A DNA stretch of 64,000 bases from Climacteris rufus (GCA_013398175.1 VZRZ01000460.1:599831-663830), one strand, 5' to 3'. Counted from the stretch's first letter, positions 46,597 to 60,600 are shown. The notes: generated by a model not told the origin, from the sequence alone. Numbers and translations are program-made.

Positions 46597-49167
46597 AAGA
46601 CAGGCAGAATACTAATTTTGCAAAGAATATTTATTTGATAAATCCTGAAATAAAATATAGTCTGTTATACAAACTAAAGATAGTCAAGTTTGGATATAAT
46701 TCTGAATAAATTTTTTGCCAGTATTCAGACTTTTCTTCAATATTGTTGGTGAAATGAACTTTCTTTTTCACCTTTCCTTTTGCAAATGTTACTTTTTCAA
46801 ATGACATTTAATTCAGATGGTCAAAAATTTTCTGCAAGTCTATTGACAAATAAAGTCAGCCTCTGTATTGTAAAAGCTGATGGTCTGGAGAAAGAGATAA
46901 AACCCAAATAAACCTGTTGTCTGACTTTTAGCCTTGAAAAGCAAAGAGTTACCAACTTTATCTGCTAACTTAGCTGCTGGTTCACAAAGATTTGACATAC
47001 AAATTTTACAGCTCAGTATGCATAAAACAAGATGGGTTGTTTGGTCTATTTAATGACTCTTTTCCTGTCTAATATTAATTGATAACAAGATATTATTCTA
47101 TCAGACATCTTCTGTCTAATCTACTATGCTTTAATCATGCAAGAATATATGTCTGCAGAAATTGTGGTGCTAGTAAATACCATGAGTTAACAATACACTG
47201 CAAATGATTTTGTTAATTTCAATGAAGAACATTAGAGAAGGAGAAGTTAGTCTTAGCAAATACCTTTTAGCTAGCTCTGGAGATCAGCCACAACAAGTAA
47301 AGTACTTCCATGTGTAAAAAATAAAACAATCCTTGAAGTGTCTGATGAATATCTCATAGCACATGCAGCTTTCAGAGTTCTCATTGTACTCTAGTCAGCA
47401 CTGGGCTGGAGAACATCTTTGCTCATATTAGTAGGCATCAGCCACATACAAAAGACTACATTTTAAAATTGAAATATAATGTACGCTTGAACCTGTAATT
47501 GTCTTTGCCTTCTGGAAAAAACGAGGGAATTTTAGTGACCAGCTTTACAGAACTTGAAATGTCTTGTCTGCCATTTCCAGGATAAAAATACAACCATATT
47601 TTTCTCTACTTATAGTTTATTTTTAAATCAGATATGATTTATTATACTGTACACTTGGAATTTTGTAATTTCCATTCCTTTCCACACAGCCTCTTTTCAA
47701 TGCATGTACCTTATATTTAAACTATTTCAAATTGGGGTAAAGTAACATATCACTAACTTAACATCAAAGTTTTAATGGTAATGTCTTCTAAGGAAAATGA
47801 AGGGAGTTTTCATAGAAACTTAAGAAAGATAAAGTATAGAAACACACAATTAAAATAAGATATAAACCATAAATTTATCCTCCAATTGGTGAGTATATGA
47901 TACTAACACAAAGTGGTAGCTGTAGTTTTGTATTAGATTAAACTAAATTTTAAGACAAATTATATTAAAAAATTCTATGACTGATTAAAATCCTGATTTA
48001 AAAGTATTATAGAATCAGAAAAGTTCTTTGTTACAGGTTTTGTGTGAGAAAATCACTGATTTTTGAAATATTTGTCTTCACAGGAGATGTGCAGCAGATC
48101 ATGCTTAAAAATGAATAGGGTCACAAAATACAAGGTCACATCAAATATAATTTGATTTCCTCTGCATCAAAAGCTGTTATATTTCATTCAGGTGTTTCTT
48201 TTCTAAAACAAGTGCCTTGACTGTGATTAATGAGTAACTTGTGTATCGCCTGGCATCTGTGAGTAGGTGGGATATTTACTTTCTCGTGAAGAATAAAAAC
48301 CTTAATTACTCAGATTCTATGCTATGGATTTCTGAAGTTATGATGGAAGGGCTACGATGGAGACACAGGTAGATACATAGACACAAGTTTGGATTTGATT
48401 TACAGATTTTTTTTAACATTATTTTCATGTGAAGATGAAACCTGTCTGGCACATACAGCTAGCCTCAGCTAATGCAGTAAGAAAAATTAGTCAAATAGTT
48501 TAGTATTCAGTTCTGCTAAGCACAAATTTTTAGACCTCATTGTACTGAATGAAGCACAGCCATGCTGTGGTTTTAGTTAAGGAGAAATGCTGTTGGAAAT
48601 CAATAAAACAGTGTATTTTCCCCAACACGACATCTTTCTAGTCAATAAATGTATCATGTTATGTGATTTAAAAACATGGTATTTAGGTACATTACTTGAG
48701 AATGAAAGACTAGGTTTTTTCAAAGTTTATGGATAATAATTTATCCATAAATATAAATAAATATCCATAAATATCCATAAATATCCATAAAGCTTGCTTC
48801 TCAATACAGCTTTTAATTTGATAATGTTTAAACAAAGTTCTGAATAAAGATTACAGACTTGTCAGACCAAAACTACCTATCATTTCCTCAATTCCTAATG
48901 AAAAATCTTCATAGAACATTGCCTATTCTTGAGAAAATTCAGAATGCTGGAAATTTAGCCTTCATCATTACACAAAAATTGTTGGTTCTGAATGTGAGTC
49001 ATACATTGTCTCACAAAAAGAAACAAACAAACAAAAAACCAAAACCAAAGAAAAAATTCACCACATTTTGAAACTTGGTTCTCAAGTAATAACTTATCTC
49101 TATACCTGAACTGAAAAGAAGGTGTTTGTATCTCAGCTGTTTTGGGGGACTTTGAAATGTGGGATAA
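46597..49167. other. Single-copy AT-rich DNA, no gene seen
   Basis: No repeat family, apart from the 10-bp array at 48741-48790. A non-repetitive TAAT-rich part near 46960-47100 might be conserved but is weaker than the 17.7-kb block. Poly-A/CAAAA-rich sequence lies at 49014-49053. Confidence 0.45.
48727..48790. repeat. Hairpin followed by a 10-bp tandem array
   Basis: TTTATGGATAA and TTATCCATAAA (11-bp arms, 4-base loop, about 48726-48751) form an inverted repeat. The right arm is also the first unit of a 10-bp array. ATATCCATAA is perfect at 48761, 48771 and 48781, and variant at 48741 and 48751. Confidence 0.85.
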
Positions 49168-49300
49168 TTTCACAGAATCACAGAATGGGTAAGGTTGTAA
49201 GGGTTCAACCTTTTTGCTCAAGAAGGGTTTCCTGTGTCTGGATGACTTTTGAATATCTCCAGGGAGGGAGCCTCCATAACCTTCCTGGGCAGTTTTTCAC
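49168..49300 (-). repeat. CR1 3' end, minus strand, with internal deletion
   Basis: 'cacagaatcacagaatgggtaaggttgtaagggttcaacc' then 'ctcaagaagggttt', 'gaatatctccagggagggagcctccataaccttcctgggcag' match the minus-strand CR1 order. The usual stretch naming 'gatcatctagtccaacc' is shortened. Confidence 0.85.
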
Positions 49301-49654
49301 ATCAGAAAGTACAGTAAGCACTGGAAGTCCTCAGAAGATTAGCCTGCCCCTAAATGGGAAGCAAATACTACGGCAAAGATGGACAGTTTAAACAGCATGT
49401 TTCCTTTTTGAGTCCCTTGTGTAGGGACATTGAGCATGACGTTGTTTACACTACGCATTGCAAGACAGCACCTCAGCTGGGAAATAAAGACAAAAACACT
49501 GAAGTAGGTTTGCATTTGACAAATAAGAATTATATTGGCTTGTGTAATGCCACCATTGAATGTTGCTGACCAGATTGGTGCTGACTGGTTCCATAAAAAA
49601 TGGGTATCTCGTAAATACTGTGTCCTGCAACAAATTATAATGATCCCTCCAGTG
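49301..49654. other. Single-copy spacer, nothing recognised
   Basis: Short open frames only. Confidence 0.45.
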
Positions 49655-49660
49655 CTTGGC

Positions 49661-50098
49661 TGTAGCAGATATGCAAGGCCTAGTAAAACAAGGCCTTACC
49701 ATCATGGACTCACTTCAGCTAAGCAGTGAAGGACTATGGGAATGATTCAGCAGAAATAGAAGCAGAAAAACAAGTTATGTAACAGTCCCGTGCTCTTCAC
49801 GTGCTCTTCCCATGCTTATATCATGGGTGATGGTGGTTGGCTGAATTATTTTTGTTGTGCTTCAAAGGTATGTAACTGATAATGGCCTAACTGCTTAAAA
49901 AGGCCTGGTTTTTGCTGATAAAAACATCCTTTTGCACCTGCCTGGGGACTCTGCATCGTTTCTTATAGCAATACTTGGCCCTCACATAGAGAGACAGTCA
50001 GAGGGAAAAAGGGACTGTTTGTGTCATGCCTTGCAGTCAGTCACAGTTACAGCTGTTACAGAATTACAGAGAGAAGGAAAGCCTCTTTCCTCACCTCA
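49661..50098 (+). mobile_element. Probable old LTR, about 438 bp
   Basis: It starts TGTAGCAGATATGCAAGG. The body contains 'tcccgtgctcttcacgtgctcttcccatgctta', a TTAAAAAG TATA-like word at 49895 and GATAAAAAC at 49917. With an end at TCACCTCA (50098), the flanks are CTTGGC (49655-49660) and CTTAGC (50099-50104), one mismatch in six, plausible for an old duplication. The body reads like a known type of bird LTR, but the right boundary is uncertain (an alternative end is TGTTACA at 50060). Confidence 0.6.
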
Positions 50099-50104
50099 CT
50101 TAGC

Positions 50105-53100
50105 TGCAACATTCTCTTGAAAAAATGCTACCTTCGGTATGGTCTGAGATTTTTTATGTTACGCGTACGCCCCCTTACATGTTGACATCTTTAAATTTAT
50201 ATACACTTGCTGTATATGTTCATATACACATATTGTATACATATGCACAACCTCAAACGATATTTCATGAACAGAACACCTGTGAGAGCAGAGCCTGTAA
50301 ATCATAAATGAGACAATTGCTGACACACAGTGACAGTGGTGAATGAACTGACCATTAAAAGTGTAAGTCTGAGCCTGTTGAAATGATTGGCTAGAGAAAG
50401 TAGCATACAGATTGTGCTATTCCCAGTCATGAAGGGAAAATATGAAGGAAAGAAGTGACCTTGCACATATTAGTTCTGCCTGAGAAACTCTAAGTGTACG
50501 GGAGAAGAGCTGAAGGAAAGAAAACAAAAGATAGGTTATCTGCATGTAGCTACAGCAAACCAAAGTGGATCAATGCAGTGGGTCACAACCATCATTAGCT
50601 GGGTCTAGAAGGAGGGCTCTGAGAGACAAGATTGCATTAACTAGAAATGTGTGCTTCCTTTTAATAGGGATGGTTTGCAAGGATGCTTTCATTTTTGCTT
50701 TTATGCCTTGTCAGAGTATCTGCTACTCACAGAGCAGGATTGGTAATCCCCACACCTTGGACAATACCTGAACTGTGCTCAGCCCACTTCTCACAAGCAA
50801 TTGTAACTTCAAAGTTTACACTTTTCTCAAATTTACAATAGAATTGAAACTCCTGTGGAACTTACACAGAAAAAAGGTGATCGCACCAACCCTAGTGCCC
50901 AAGAAATCCTTCCAGTTGTAAAATCTTTAAGCACCTTTGACACCACAGATACAGAGTCTCAAGATACAATTATTTGTACTGAATGTGATGCATACAGCAG
51001 ATGTGAGATTTGGGAATAGAATCTTACTGTCAGAGGATGTAAAGCACACATTTAACAAAATGATACTCGGTTATTTAGAAGTCCATGTAGTCTAAATACA
51101 AGTCTACTAGCTAATTGAGGTATCTCTCAGACTTCAACTGTGGCAGTATTTGTTCCAGGTGGTGCTCCAGCAGACTGGTACAGCTTGTGAATTTTCTGAA
51201 AATCTTGCTCTTTTTCTGAACGGTTTTGCACCATGAAGCTAGTGAAGATGTCAGAATTAATCCTTTGGGAATTCAAGGTTTACTTGAGACCTTCTTTTGA
51301 GACTTCTTTAAGTAGCTGGCTTGCTTAGCCTTTTTTTTTCCCCCTCAAAATTTTATCACACTTCCTTGTGCAAATAACAGAATGAAAGAAAAATCACACA
51401 CAAAGTGAAAACAGTAGGTACAGAATAATACATGACATTCCCTTCAAAAGGTACATTGAAGGCAATACTGACAACATTTAGTGTTCATCTTGTAATGCTT
51501 TATATAGCTGAGTGTATTATCTGTTAATGCTCAGAATGTTAGGGTAAATGAAAATATACTGCTCAGCCCTTTCCAAAGCTGTCCTTTCCATCCGTGCTCA
51601 AACATAAACCTTATTTAATGAATCTGTAAACATAATAATCCCAGAATCTTTTTTTCCTAATTAACTCCAATTTGAATTTGTTTGAAGATATATTACCTTT
51701 ACTCTTTCTTCATTTAATGGGGTGCACAGAGGTAACTAGGAACTGAATTGTCTCCACTCTGGAATCCCCGTGAACAGTTCTGTTGATAATAGGCCAGACC
51801 CAATACATTTGTGCTTTCTCTCAGAAACTCTATCCTAAATATTCAGAGCAGAAATTAAATAAGCCAATTGTAATTTTATTTTATTAATTTACATTTGTAT
51901 ATGCAGGCAATAATGTAGATCAGAAGCAGCTGGGAAAATGTATTTTTCAGAGCAGAAAAACATCTGAGTATTTGCTATTAGGTTTCAGAAAAGGGGAAAA
52001 CGGGAGCAATCCATGCAATCTGTGAAATATAAAATGTATTAGGAAGGCTTGCACTATGATTTTCAATGATATGTGAGATCTAAGTCTTTTCCTTTAACAA
52101 TTCCTATGTCACCCTTCTCTGGTTTGCTTGTGAAATCCACCCTCCTACATACATGCCAGAACTTGTGAAGAATCAAAGAAGGTCCTGTTACTCAGTTTAA
52201 AAAGTATCTGGTGTATCGTAAGGAAGACGGTAAGTCTTCACAGAGTGTCAGATATAACTATGGGAACTGATAAGAGAGATGTTCTTTTGATAGCACTGAC
52301 AGAGCAGGCACACAAATGTGTAAACCTCAACAGGATCCTTATTCTTCACTTTTGTTGTCTCTGTCTAGAAACAGAAAACAAGAAAACTCAAATTTGTGTG
52401 TTATGATGCAACAGAGAAATTTTATTATTTTGAGTGACTCCTGTTCACTCATATATTTTGCGCATAGCTTCTATATGTCTATGGCTAAATAGACTGTAGC
52501 TCACAATCCTACAAGATTTGGTCCGGTTAGAGATTACAGCCCACAGGAAGGGGTGAATAAATGAAGCACTTGTGGAGAGCATGGCTGATGTCTTCTCATA
52601 TTATTTCCACCAGCTAATCTCATAGCTGTAGTCTTGGCTAGGTGACTCTTTAGGGGTAATTCCAGCAGAATCTGTCTTAATCACCTTGTTTTTGCTTCTT
52701 TGGGAGCCTTCTGCTTCTCTGAGCAGGGGTCTGCTCATTGCCTCCAGACTTTAGTGTGAAATAGCATGCACTGATGGCCAGTATTTTTAATTTTAGATGC
52801 ATCTTATCAGTGCTTTTTACCATTGCACAAACACTTTCTAGCATTATCCTGAAACTTCATTTGATATGAACAAAAATTTAATTTGTTTTTCTCAAACAAA
52901 CATTCTGTAACTTGGTACAGCTAACAGAAACTTTAAAAATTCATTTCAGTGTGTATAATTACATATGAGCATACTACAAAGTAGGATTCCCTTTACTCCT
53001 GAGATGTAACATGAAAGTGAGTGTTTTGAGCAAGCAAACACCCAGTCATCTCCCACTGATGAAAAATCTTCCTGCACTTTATCATTACCAAGAATTGTTA

Positions 53101-53650
53101 GAAGTATTCTCTTGTACTGACGTTATTGTTGAAGCTGATTTTGGTTCCAGAGCAAATAACTCCTCTAGTCAACTCCCTCTAATCAAATAAACAATAATTT
53201 TCAAACAGGAATACTGAGTTAATTTAAAATAATTTACATTGGACCATATGAGGATGTATTGTTATTCAGCATTGTATTTAATCTCATTACAATTTTTTTC
53301 TCTTTTTTCTTTTTTTCTATAAAAATACTGATGTTGCATTAACTAGTTATGTCAGTGCAACAGACACATCTGATATCCACTTTCCCCACAGTTTATGAAT
53401 GCAAACGCAGTGTTAACATGTTGTGTAGTCATACAAAGTAACACCCTTCCTTTTTTTCCTTAGTAATAGCCTTCTTTGTGTTAAATCCTCAATATGGAAC
53501 AATGGTAGATGTCCCTTTAGAGATGACTTTTGCCTATGCATACCTGAAGATTGCTTTGTGCACCAGTCCCTAGTAGTTGCTTTCTTCTTTCCTTACAACT
53601 ATAAAAATTAATATAAAACACTATGATTTCCTGCAATTCTTGCCAGATAC
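50105..53650. other. Single-copy AT-rich DNA, no gene seen
   Basis: About 3.5 kb with no recognised element. Short open frames and mild ATAT-rich spots (50190-50240) only. Confidence 0.5.
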
Positions 53651-54105
53651 TGGTTTTGACTGGGATAATTTTTCTTAATAGTAGCTAGTATTGGGCTGTG
53701 TTTTCAATTTGTGCTGGCAACAGTGTTGAAAAATTCAGGGAGGATTAAACTACTGCTGAGCAGTGCTTATGCAGCATCAAGGACTTTTATTTCTTGAATA
53801 CTTTGACAGCAAGAAATAAAGAAATATTTATTTATTTAAGAAATAAATATTTCTTTTATTTCTTGAATACTTTGACAGCAAATGGACTGGGAGTGCACAA
53901 GAAGTTGGGAGGAGATATACCCATAACAGCTCATCCCAGCTGGCCAAAGGAATAATCCTGACCACATGGCATCATACTTAGCAATGAAAAGCTGGGGGAA
54001 GAGGAAGAGTGGGACAATTGGAGTGATGGTAAGATTTTGTTCAGCAGACATTAACGAGATTGTCAAACTCCATTCATAGGTGGTCTTTGCTGGATGATGC
54101 AGCCC
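53651..54105 (+). mobile_element. Truncated LTR (mainly U3), plus strand
   Basis: It begins TGGTTTTGACTGGGATAATT. 'agtagctagtattgggctgtgtttt', 'gctggcaacagtgttga', 'ctgctgagcagtgctta', 'gggagtgcacaagaagttgggagg', 'gctggccaaaggaata' and 'aaagctgggggaag' follow in the order of a common bird ERV LTR. The similarity fades at about 54030-54105 and no clear R-U5 or target duplication is seen, so the 3' part is lost or unrecognisable. It contains the 29-bp duplication listed next. Confidence 0.7.
53784..53881. repeat. 29-bp direct repeats flanking a 14-bp-stem hairpin
   Basis: A perfect 29-bp repeat occupies 53784-53812 and 53853-53881 (each starts CTTTTATTTCTTGAATAC and ends GACAGCAA). Between them, AGAAATATTTATTT (53820-53833) and AAATAAATATTTCT (53841-53854) form a perfect 14-bp inverted repeat with a 7-base loop. 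The right arm overlaps the second direct repeat by two bases. Confidence 0.92.
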
Positions 54106-55422
54106 ACATTTCTTTCAAAGTAACAGATAAAAAGAGAAACCTTGAGTGATTCACAATGACCTGAGGTTACTGTGTACACTATAAATACTAGCTGGGGCAA
54201 GTCTCATTATTGTATAAAACTGAAATAAAGTTATTCCCAATAGACTGCAGGAGTCTGAAAGGAACCAGAATGCATTAAGCTTAGCACTACAAGGGCTAGG
54301 CAAGAGAATACTTCATGTAGTCTAGAAATGGTGCAACTCAACTGGAGACCTGCCTTTGTATTGCACTTTCTGTTCCCTACTGCCATTTGCAGGTGCGTAT
54401 GATAGAGAAACAAACACTGTTTATGAATGCTACATTGTATTTGTCCAAGCTGCTGTTTTCTGTCTGTACTTTCAGTATACATGCACACATTACGGATTTT
54501 TGTTATGTACATTTGTGTAGACCATGGTTATACAGAGAAGCATGCGAGATTGGATAAAACTTTTTTCTACTTTTCTCTATTCGTAGCACTTAGCAGGGAG
54601 GAAAAAAAATACATTTATGTGTGTGCTTATACACTCAGATACAAATGTGTGCTCTGTACTGTTCTGTGCATCTTTATTGCACAAAAGTCCTCCTTCTGGA
54701 AAGTATAAGTTACAACCTTTTTAAGTGTCAGAGGCCAAATAAAGCTTTTGCAACACTTTAAAATGGAGAAAGAAGCAAAGGAAGTTGATTTGGCTTTGCT
54801 TTTATTTTCACTGAAATAAAAATTCCACAAATATTTCCGTACATAACTAATATTATCATGTGAATATTTTGATGTATTAAAAAAAGAAACCTGAATTTTT
54901 CCCTAGTCCTTTTCAGGACAGAGAGTTAAACAGATTTACTCCACACTAAAATCTAAGTCTTTCATCTCTTAACATGGGCTTTCTTTTTTTTCCTTAATTT
55001 TTGTTGACCATCATTCCCTGGAAATAAGTATCTAAATGTTTGTATATTCAAATAGATGAGAATCTTTCCACTGACTTATTTGTTCTTTAAACCAGACTAT
55101 ATGTTTGGAATGGCTGAAAGTGACCTAAAATGAAAACGCACCATTCACCACATAGGGAACCTATTGCCCAGACATAGAACTGGCTTCTTCTTCTGGCTGT
55201 TAACATTTCTGTAACTTCCAGGAGAGCAGTCTAAACGCAATGGGATCTGACTTTCCATTGCCTTACCCCTTGTGTAATAATTTGCATCTCTGCCCTGTGG
55301 AAACTGGTTCTTCAAACCATTCTTGTTGCTGTTGGCAATATAATTTATTATCTAGTGTTTCACTGTTGCCACAAGAAAAGCAGATAAGTAACTCCAGGTT
55401 ACCAGGAGTTGAAAATGTGTTG

Positions 55423-55474
55423 AAAACAAAACAAAACAAAACAAAACAAAACAAAACAAAACAAGACAAAACAA
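55423..55474. repeat. (AAAAC)n microsatellite
   Basis: About ten units of AAAAC, the last ones interrupted by a G (ACAAGACAAAAC). Confidence 0.95.
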
Positions 55475-57620
55475 CTTTCTTTTTTGGCTCTTTTAGATGA
55501 ATAGTCTAAACAAAGAAACAGGAAATGTAAATACGTAGAATTAGCATTGTCTTAACTGCCAGGTACTTATTTTAAAAACTTGTGTCCCTTTTATATACAA
55601 TTTATATTGATGAGTAGCAGAGATGCAGGATGCATTATCTCTAAAATATTGACTAGATGACTAGAAAAAACAACTATTGAGACTGCAATTATTTCACAAG
55701 GAAGGTGGAGTGATTTGTTTAGGCTAATGTCACTACTTTATGCAGTTTCTACATGAGAAGTAGGGAATGTTTATTCTATTTCATTTGTTGTTGATTGCTG
55801 CATAAAGAATTTGGTAATTCAGCTTTTTTTTTTAGAATTCATAGGAAGTCATCCAGAATAAATGTATTAAACATTAGCTTCATCATGAAGTTTTCTAGGT
55901 GACTCAAAACACAAGGACAAGTTGGCAAATTAATAGTTATTTGTGCATTTCTTTGTCATTCACCATCAAAGGAAAATATGTCATAATCTGAGAGTCCTTT
56001 TATTTCCTAAACAGTTGAAATAACTGGACACTGAGACAATTATCTGCAGTAAGTGGCATTAACAAAGGCATATTAAACTTTGACTAATTTTTTTTTTTTC
56101 CCACTAAACAGCATATTCCAATGGGGTGTCTTTTGTCAGTAAGCATTGCAAAGACTGACAAAGCTTTGTGCAATATTTTGATCCTACAGGTCATATTAAG
56201 GGGTTTTATTTCACTGTGTATGTCTGGGTAATTTTTCCTTATGGCAATTGTTTGTACCAGTCCAAGTCCTAATCTGTTGCTTGTTCTGTCTTTGTTATAA
56301 ATTCTGGTTTTCTGGTTGGTATTAAAAAAGCAGTTCTCAAAGGGAAAAGAAAAACAGGATAGATAGGAATTTTTAAGCAATAAACAAATGCAGAAAGGAA
56401 ATAGTTCTTGATATTCTGAATACATATTGTTTGTTTGTTTTAGATTTGTTGTTCAGTTTAAAAGCATATCAGATACATGCATGACTGTGACTTGCTATTA
56501 TCTCTCTAATCTTCTCCCCTGTGATTTTTGCTAGTTGGGAGATCTTTGGAAAGACATATTAAAGTCCATTAGTGCCTATTAGAATTTGAAATTCATCTTC
56601 TCTGTGGTCTCTGTGGGTTTTGTTGTTTCTCTTGAAGAGACTGAGCATTATATCTAAAGCTTGGTGCAGGATTCTCTGTTTATTTGTGCTCTAATGGAGA
56701 TGCAGAAAGAATAGAACTGTTTATTTAATTTCTTCCATAAGGAAAGAGTGTTTTATTATCATTTTGTGGTGCAGTATTTCTTATTACTCCATTGAGCCAA
56801 GCGTTGTTAGCACAAATAATTAAAAAGACAGCACTTTCTGCAAAGAGCTTGTGAAGAAAAATATAAGCATAAGTGAAGAGGCAGAGGAGTTGGGCAGAAT
56901 AAGGTAAGGATGGAACCATCCCATTCAGCAAAATAACCAGAAGTCACAGGAAAATCTTGCTCTAACTGCTAGCAAAACTTTATTGTCTAGTAGTGCTGTA
57001 ATAGCAGGATACAGTTCTCAGGACAGATCTGGGTAATGAAGACTGTGGCAGTGCCTTTATCAAAACTGGATATTGTATATTGCTTTGCATATATTTAGAT
57101 GTGCTTATGATGGTTTCAATAGACACACAATTCTGATTTTGCTTTTTGTTGAGAGGAACTCCTGGAAAAAGTTTTGGCATTTTGGTGTTTTATTGTTTGA
57201 CTTCAGTTGTGATTGGAAAGCACTGTAATACCGTTGTAGAGTCATTGAAGTGTGAGGTGTGTGCTAACTGTTCATTATTTTTAGTACAGTTTGACCTTTT
57301 ATCTGGATCAGTCAGTGTAAATTATTTGGAAAGTCATAATACATTTTATTTCTGAGTTCACATGCAGAATGGAACTAGTGAAAAGGATTAAGTAACAGAA
57401 AATTCTTTCTTTCTAACACATACAAAAAAATGGTGACTGGGTGTGGTTGCTAATTGCTACAACTCTGTAATGTACTAGTGGACAAGCATCATCACAGCCT
57501 TTCTGTGATCATTACAGGCTTTGCATACTTTACTGATGATGTACTGTGTTTATATTGTTTTGTATATTTTACAGCTGCCATGTTAGAATATTTTTAGCCC
57601 TCTATAGGGGAATATATGTA

Positions 57621-57628
<8 letters not shown>

Positions 57629-57657
<29 letters not shown>
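57629..57657. repeat. (TA)n microsatellite
   Basis: About 14 uninterrupted TA dinucleotides after a TGTGTGCA lead-in. Probably length-variable between individuals. Confidence 0.95.
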
Positions 57658-57661
<4 letters not shown>

Positions 57662-60600
57662 AAGATAAATTATTGTGGAAGACACAGACTTACTAAGACG
57701 GGTGCAATGCACAGATTCTCACGTAAACAGCAAAAAATTAATTTCTAATGTATTGTCTGAATCACGTAAGAGCTTTTGTGGGAAGGTTACACTCAAGAGG
57801 AAATATGTAGGTACTACAGAGAAACGTTTTCTGTTTGTTTTGGTGTTGGTGTTTTTCAAGCTTAAGAGATAACACATGTGAAAATATTTCACTATTACAT
57901 GGTAGCAGATAGGTCTACATCTGCTCATATTCCAAGAGTTTTCTGACTATATAAGCTCAAATGATATGAAAACATTAATTGTGAGGAAAAATGTGTGCTT
58001 TCTAGATCCTGCGGGGTTTGTAGCCTGTAGTCCAGACATTCCATGTATTCATTTGTTCTTACTTTTTCCCCTGTAGTATGGATTTTAGCTTCTCCCAGAT
58101 GTCCTGTCTCAAACAAATAAAAACAATGCTATTTCCATAGAAAATAAAATAGAAAACACATCTCTGAAAACATGTCAGGTGATTATAGGACACTGGCATA
58201 TCACAGTATGAATCTCTTATTAAACACACACACTTACTGTTGATACAGATTGTCTCTGGATCTCTTGAGAATACTTTAACACTGTTGAAATGTTGCTCTC
58301 TGTGCTCCAGTTGAATTATCCCATAAGGAGTTGCTCTTTCAGTTTCAGTGTTGTGTCTTTAAAAAAAATGCTCCCAGTAGATGAAATATGCTGAAATATC
58401 TGCTGGAGTAAGGTAGTTTGCTCTTGTGTTGACTTTTATTTATCTGAAATAAGAGCAAAAGAGATGCAAAAGCAGTCAGAAAAATGCTGCATTTTACTAC
58501 TACATTGCTTGCCACATCAACTAATCCATAAAACCTTTGCTATGCAAAATATCCCCAGATCTCAGGATGAAATACAATTACAATTTTGTTTAAATACCAC
58601 TTTCAAAGTGTATCAGTGTTTATTGCATCCAGACCCTTGTGGGAAGAGAGTTCAGCACAGTCAAGGCACTTTTAAAAGCTCTGCCACATATTAAGAAAGG
58701 AGGGTAATCCATGTGTAGTAAGGAAAGAGGTGAAGCCTTCCATTCTCTCACTGTTTGCAAATTATTTTACCTTACTTCTTCCTCTTGGTCAAGCAAAAGC
58801 TACAATAATAGAGTCCATTGCAGAACTAAAATGTTGGCACTAGAGTGATATACTTTGTTGGGAGACAAAGTTGTAGAGACAAAGATGTTAGACGAAAGCT
58901 ATAATGGTTTATTTTTAATTGATATTAAATTACAGAGTTACTGCTGTTCTGCAGAGTGTTTAAAACTTTGACTGCATATGTTCTGCATATGTTTTGGTTT
59001 GCAGGTTAGGGATACCTGGTTCTTCCATATAAAAAATCTCTATCTCTCTGACATAGAGTGATTAGTGTAATTGAAAAGGGGAAGTGAACTGTATACTGCT
59101 GACCTTTGAACCAGTTGTACAATTAGGTAGTTGAACAAGGAAAGGAGAAGAAAATGGTTATTCAATAAGTCTTGAGAGATTCTATGCTTATGATCTCTTA
59201 GGTCTGGGTGTGTAACCATGCCAATCAGAACTGCATATGAAGGTGACATATGGGCATATTGGCATCTATGCCAATTGATTAGCCAGCTCGGGTGCTGTGG
59301 TGAGCAGGAACACAAGATAAGGGCACATCAGTAAGACTATTTCTAGAAAAACATAACTGCATGATTTCAGTGAGTGGAGCACTGAAGCAGATGACCTCTC
59401 TGTACAGAAGAAAATGGAAAAAAAAACCAAACTCCCACTTCCTGCTCATTCATATTCTAAACTAACTGCAGTAGCTGAGTATTGTGATCTTAAGAGTCAT
59501 CACACAAGAAAACTCTGTGGATTTATCTTTATGTGCAGTGATGGGTGAGGGAAATAACTAACCAGAAAAGAACAAAACCGAAATGTATAATTGAGTATGT
59601 GAGGGATGGAACTGAATTAATATACATACAAAAAAATTTACTTAAAAATATGGCAATATCATTATTAGCATAACTGTTGTGGAGTCAACAAGCTAGATCA
59701 ACATAATTTTTTTTACATGAATAATCATCTCATGGAATATGTAACACTTGGTGAAAGAGTAGACAGAGAAAAGAAGCAATATGGGGGTTTTAGTTTTAAT
59801 ATTAATCACTCACCTTTACAAAGACCCATGGTTGGATATGTTTTTTTACTTAACCAATATTATTGTAACAATTAACAATTCTAAGAAAAAGTAGTAGTGT
59901 TTTTTTTAGATTTAAAAGGAGAAACTTATTGGCAGTGAAAAAAAGAAAAGCATAAATTTAGCAAAATTTGAAATTGATATTATGAAGTAAAATTTGGAAT
60001 AATGATATGACTGAAGTTGATAAATTCTGTGGTTTATGACTGACCTATAAGGTGAGCAAATGACAGGTTCGATATATAGAAAGGGTTAAAATGACATTGT
60101 TTCAACATTTTTTTGTTCACAAACCTGTTATTTCTACAGAATCTTAGTTGGTTGTCTCAAGCTGAATAATCTTATCAATAATGCTTCTTTTGGAATGTTC
60201 TTTTTCTTCCTCAAACTAGAAGAACCACAAGTGAATGTGAGTGGCTACAAGATTATTTGCATTATTTCATGAGAAATTTGAGTAAAGATAGCCAAATTTT
60301 GTCATCCACAGAAAAGTTTTGAAACCACTGGTTTTCTGGTTTTAAAGTGCATTTGCTACAGTTCTGGACACAACTCAGAACTTCTTCAGAAGTTGTTTTA
60401 AATATCTCTTCAACTAAATTCATCCAGTAAGAATGAGCACAACCTGATATTCAAACCTTTTTAAAAAAAAATAATTCATGTTTTAAATTGTAAATGATCC
60501 TTTATATTTTAGGTAACATTTGGAATCTAAGGCATTCTCAAGGAGACTTCTGCAGCCCAGCAGCAGTGGGTATATCTAAACTGTTTCGCGTCAGACACGC

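Noticed and set aside
55263..55469. Phe/Cys/Leu-repeat peptide
   Set aside because: It is the translation of the (AAAAC)n microsatellite.
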